This document shows positions 61,474 through 64,000 of a stretch of DNA of 64,000 nt, piece by piece. The stretch lies in the NCBI RefSeq assembly GCF_901709675.1, contig NC_051102.1, positions 7,785,412-7,849,411 on the forward strand, in the 5' to 3' direction. How positions within the stretch are numbered: the stretch's first letter is position 1; every line of letters begins with the position of its first letter. The position numbers and the translations under genes were made by a program. The notes under the pieces are model-generated. The model did not search any database and was not told where the DNA came from. It worked only from the letters and a program-made list of their open reading frames with translations. Source of the stretch: Syngnathus acus (taxonomy: Eukaryota; Chordata; Actinopteri; Syngnathiformes; Syngnathidae).

Positions 61474-62436
61474 TTTTGTGCAAGCCCAACAGCAGACGTT
61501 GGGCCACCAGTCCAGTGCAGTCAGTCAGATGGCTTTATTGTTACCAGCTGTTGCTTTTAGGGCGGGCATGTATGTACACTCACCTTTTTGCACTCGTCTG
61601 AGGATACGTTTGTTTTTTACAAGCAAAAATAATCCCTCCCGCCACTCAAACATACTTAGATAACGTTTCACTCAATCCATCCAGTGAATGCTACCACGTT
61701 GTCGCATGCACTCACAACAGCCGTGTTTCAAAAGTAACACAATCGCAATAACTATTGCTTTAAAGCAATATTTTTTGTCTTTGTTACAACATTTTTATAC
61801 GAAATATATTCTGTTCTCGGTTAATGCATTTTAACCGTGCAATGACCAGACGCTGTCTTTTCTGTTGACTTTTTCTGTCAAATTAACCAATTCGCTCATG
61901 TCAGCGTATTTGACTTTTCTCACTGTCACTTAAGTTTCCGTTTAAGTCTATCGCTGGCTACGTATTCCATCACTGGGCTGAAATCGTTCATGACAGCGAC
62001 GCCGCTGATTGGTTGTAATGTCACTCAGTGTCCATACATGTTAAGTATGTGACAACTGGTAAATAAATATTAGTCATTTAGTTTTTAATTAATTGAAGGC
62101 TCGACTGGCTATACCAAGACCGAAAAAATATTGTCGTTTTTTTAAATTAAAAATACAACTTTATCATCTAACTTTTTTTTTTTTTGTCTTGTTAAAATTC
62201 TATCAGTAAATTGTTCATTTGTTTTGGTAAAACTAACACATTCTTTACAATTCAGTAATTCAGTCAAATATAATGTTTTATTTTGAGTAAATCTTGCCTG
62301 ATGCCACTCCAATCAACAATCAAGGTGACAACAGCTTCACTCACCCGAAATAGGCTGCGCTGGGCGGTGGCAAGTAGAAGACAAGGACTACCAGTGTGAA
62401 CGATAACCATCCCAGGAGTAGGTGTCCATCCAGCAT
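51418..62436 (-). CDS. wnt9a: Wnt9a secreted signalling ligand (4 exons)
   Basis: Minus-strand exons are 62436-62345, 53630-53371, 53285-53023 and 51918-51418. The joined frame is 371 residues and all borders are GT..AG. Wnt9a is a lipid-modified ligand for Frizzled/LRP receptors. Exon 1 encodes a hydrophobic signal peptide ending PPPSAAYFG, as in known Wnt9a. The cysteine-rich body includes an N-glycosylation sequon at N103-C-T in RWNCTLEG. The Wnt signature [10 protein letters not shown] has S221 as the acylated serine. The conserved C-terminus runs [24 protein letters not shown] and ends YTCKG. Wnt9a rather than Wnt9b or another Wnt is indicated by [25 protein letters not shown] and the synteny. 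A Pro/Gln-rich linker sits at about 265-288. Introns are 8.7 kb, 85 bp and 1.1 kb. Confidence 0.95.
52617..52645. repeat. AT dinucleotide repeat in wnt9a intron 3
   Basis: Fourteen or so AT units followed directly by a T-run, within intron 3 (51919-53022). Confidence 0.95.
55293..55511. mobile_element. GGCGGAGCTAGG-ended non-autonomous element, copy 2
   Basis: 219 bp from CACTAGCGGAGCTAGAG to ...CCTAGCTCCGCCAGTG, clear inverted ends of about 15 bp. Both ends adjoin G-rich or C-rich stretches and there is a T21-type run at about 55449-55468. It is related to the element at 32362-32612. No 8-bp target duplication is evident, so family is left open. Confidence 0.7.
57090..57108. repeat. Short CTG trinucleotide repeat
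   Basis: About six CTG units, preceded by imperfect CTGCTACTACTG. In the wnt9a sense direction this is a CAG tract within intron 1. Confidence 0.9.
58661..58926. repeat. Duplicated ~100-bp segment in wnt9a intron 1
   Basis: Copy 1 (58661-58756) and copy 2 (58821-58926) share TTTTGACTTC, GAGTGGCTGCTCCA, ATAGT.GCTAGCATC, CTATGACATTTGG, ATATCCAAACGGTAA and GTGAATCCA in order. Copy 2 has about 10 extra bases near GCGTAGTAGA. The copies lie in direct orientation 160 bp apart. Confidence 0.85.
60586..60606. repeat. 21-base poly-G run in wnt9a intron 1
   Basis: Uninterrupted G run after GACGCACC and before CATAAAATC. It reads as poly-C on the wnt9a sense strand. Confidence 0.9.
61025..61098 (-). 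mobile_element. Terminal fragment of a hAT-like transposon
   Basis: On the minus strand the stretch reads GGGGTGGGCAACCTATGGCC then CGTGGGCCATGTACAGCC. This resembles the terminal region of vertebrate hAT elements (GTGGGCAACCTGCGGCCCGCGGGCC) as I remember it. Only about 75 bp is recognisable, with no transposase frame. Confidence 0.5.
61443..61477. repeat. (CT)n repeat followed by a T-run
   Basis: About eleven CT units running directly into a T tract of about 13 bases. Confidence 0.95.
62345..62436 (-). CDS. wnt9a: wnt9a exon 1 (signal peptide exon)
   Basis: This 92-bp exon encodes [13 protein letters not shown] then [17 protein letters not shown], with the first two bases of a glycine codon. 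The donor CGG|GTGAGT follows at 62344. The MLDG start, hydrophobic core and SAAYFG end match Wnt9a signal peptides. The phase joins exactly to exon 2 (G|CTGACAGGTAATGAG). The exon is too short to stand out as an open frame and overlaps an unrelated plus-strand frame. Confidence 0.93.
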
Positions 62437-62511
62437 TTTGCTGCGGCTCCAGGGCAGATCATTTCGTTTCTCCTGAGTAGCTGTGTGAAGCCCTCAGCTG
62501 GATGCGCCACA

Positions 62512-62521
62512 CTTCTTATAC
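62512..62521 (-). promoter_or_regulatory. Candidate TATA box of wnt9a
   Basis: On the minus strand CGTATAAGAAG lies about 80 bp before the wnt9a ATG. A start site 25-30 bp further on would give a leader of about 50 bases. A CT/GA-rich tract lies just upstream (62560-62615). There is no experimental support. Confidence 0.4.
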
Positions 62522-62559
62522 GAAGAGCACATGAGGTGCTCCTCCCATCCAGCCTGCAC

Positions 62560-62615
62560 GGCAGAGAGAGGAAGAGAGAGCAAGAGAGAGAGAGAGAGAG
62601 ATGGAGGGGGGGCAG
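62560..62615. repeat. GA/CT-rich tract upstream of wnt9a
   Basis: A purine-only stretch on the plus strand (GAGAGAGGAAGAGAGAGCAA then (GA)9-10 and GGAGGGGGG). On the wnt9a sense strand it is a CT-rich tract about 40-95 bp upstream of the candidate TATA box. Such tracts are common near developmental promoters but may be just a microsatellite. Confidence 0.8.
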
Positions 62616-64000
62616 AGGAAAGCCGGCAGCAGCATGAGAGAAGGGGTAGGTACGTGTTAAGTGAATATAAAAATGTTTAATATTGTTGTGTCTAATTCCA
62701 ATAAAAATAAAAAAAAAAACAGCAAAGTTTATTTTATTTTTGGCCCTTGAAGGCTACCGTAGCAGAAGTTAGTTAGTTGCAGCTCTGCTTACCTTAAAGT
62801 TTTGGCATGATGCCATGAGCATCACAACTGTGGGGATGTGTGTATACGTGCTTGGGTAGGGTCGCAGCCAGTGTAGTCGCTTGAAAGTGGCTCTGGATCT
62901 TCACCCAGCCGTGCCATGGGTGAAGAAATGATTTTTATTCTTATGTAAATTAGTGACGTACAGAGGAGCTTGCTCATCTGGTATTTGAGGTTCCCTTTGT
63001 TTCCTGCGCCAGCGCACGAAACATGCACATGGCTTATATTCAAGTCAAATTAGTCGAACATGGCCAAGTCGATGTCACGAATGAAAAAGACAGACAGGGC
63101 TCCGTGTAGTCGGATTTGGGTTAAAGATTGGCAGCCAGGTTAAATATCAGTCCGGTCTTGCCTCAACGAGACCGCGTCTTTCGCTTAGAAGCCCGCACAC
63201 GTGCGAGCCAGGCGGGTTCACGCGCAGTTCACAAATTCGTCGGCAACTCCGCGACCGCGGGCCATTTCACAAGCGCTACCAAACGAAAGCCGGTAATCGC
63301 ATGTCACATTGACAGCCATTGAGATCCACGAGTGAGCTATCAATCATCCCCGCCAAGTAACCTGAACACTCTGGCAGGCCCGCTCATGAAAACTATTTAG
63401 TCTTCTCGGTACTGCTTTCAATTTGAGGATTAGCGGAATGACGTGTCAAACCGCCGAGGCGGGAATTGTGCAACTTGCACCAGTTATAAACCTTTATTTA
63501 TTTGTATTTATTTATGTGTATTATAATTCATATTTTATTTTTAACATTAATTTGTACTTTATAAATTATTTGGATGAGTTTGTATTTAATTTTATTAATT
63601 GTATTTGTATTTAATTGTATTCTTTTTATTTTCTGTGGTGACGTTTTGGCTTTCTTTAACTCAAGACTGTGGGCCCTGAAGGAACTCAAGTGTGTTTGCA
63701 ATTTTTTTTTACTATGAAAGCTGGATGAGTTATCGTAAATAGGATGCGGCTTTCAGCTTTCGTCACATTGACATGGTCAGCCGAGGTAGCGGCAATTCAA
63801 GAATGTGTAATTGCGCAATTTGTTTTTACCACGGGCGCTGATTCATAGATAACGTCTCAGTTTGCCAGCTTTATGCAAGGCGACAAGCCTCCCTCGCGAT
63901 CTGTGTAAACAGTTTTCAGCGGCTCAGCTACCCACACACCTTGAGTAGCGGCACGTAAACATGGGGCGGGTCGTATACCGACTTGGGAGCGCTCCAGCCC
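62616..64000. other. Region upstream of wnt9a to the window edge
   Basis: No coding exon recognised. In many vertebrates wnt3a is a near neighbour of wnt9a, but nothing in these 1.4 kb resembles a Wnt exon. A TTTATTTATTTGTATTTA-type AT-rich stretch occupies about 63490-63625. Confidence 0.5.

Larger units (their letters stand above)
53631..62344 (-). other. wnt9a intron 1 (8.7 kb)
   Basis: The interval between the signal-peptide exon and exon 2. It contains a TG repeat near 53900-53914, the GGCGGAGCTAGG-ended element copy 2, T-run and A-run tracts, a (CTG)6 stretch at 57090-57108, a C14 plus (AC)n tract at 57735-57763, a duplicated segment at 58661-58926, a G21 run at 60586-60606, a hAT-like fragment at 61025-61098 and a (CT)n-T tract at 61443-61477. 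I see no gene nested within it. Confidence 0.8.

Noticed and set aside
62616-64000. wnt3a exon next to wnt9a
   Set aside because: No Wnt-like peptide is present in any frame before the window ends.

Overview
The window looks like teleost fish nuclear DNA. Five multi-exon or connexin-type vertebrate genes are recognisable from their proteins. They have short introns with canonical GT..AG borders. The rest is AT-rich noncoding DNA with microsatellites, long poly-C/poly-G tracts and small non-autonomous DNA transposons of kinds familiar from fish genomes. The species cannot be named from the sequence.

Layout. 1-3.4 kb is noncoding and ends in a splice acceptor in front of a single-exon connexin CDS (gjc2-like, + strand, 3394-4635). 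iba57 follows on + (three exons, 5638-7368). jmjd4 is on - (six exons, 9778-7973), tail to tail with iba57. snap47 is on + (four exons, 10477-12631), head to head with jmjd4. About 38.8 kb (12.6-51.4 kb) then has no gene I can support. It holds a Tigger-like element near 21.1 kb, two related TA-flanked elements at 27.5 and 29.0 kb, tandem arrays at 29.3 and 30.4 kb, and scattered simple repeats. The last gene is wnt9a on - (four exons, 62436-51418). Its 92-bp signal-peptide exon lies 8.7 kb from exon 2, so the right-hand part of the window is mostly wnt9a intron 1 and upstream DNA.

How the genes relate. They do not form a pathway. The products are a gap-junction channel (gjc2), a mitochondrial Fe-S maturation factor (iba57), a JmjC 2-oxoglutarate oxygenase (jmjd4), a SNAP-25-family SNARE (snap47) and a secreted Wnt ligand (wnt9a). 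From memory, the human orthologues all lie on chromosome 1q42, so this is a conserved but rearranged synteny block. The four left-hand genes are packed into about 9 kb with divergent and convergent pairs. wnt9a, a developmental regulator, is flanked by a gene desert, the arrangement expected if its control elements are spread over distance.

I found no convincing unknown gene system. The more unusual observations are a composite transposon family with an internal 63-bp duplication and a hAT-like module, a 32-bp four-unit array directly beside one copy, a ~100-bp three-unit array, a duplicated segment in wnt9a intron 1, a hAT-type MITE with intact 8-bp target duplications in a snap47 intron, and several 5'-leader features (minimal uORF, possible extra intron, overlapping uORF).
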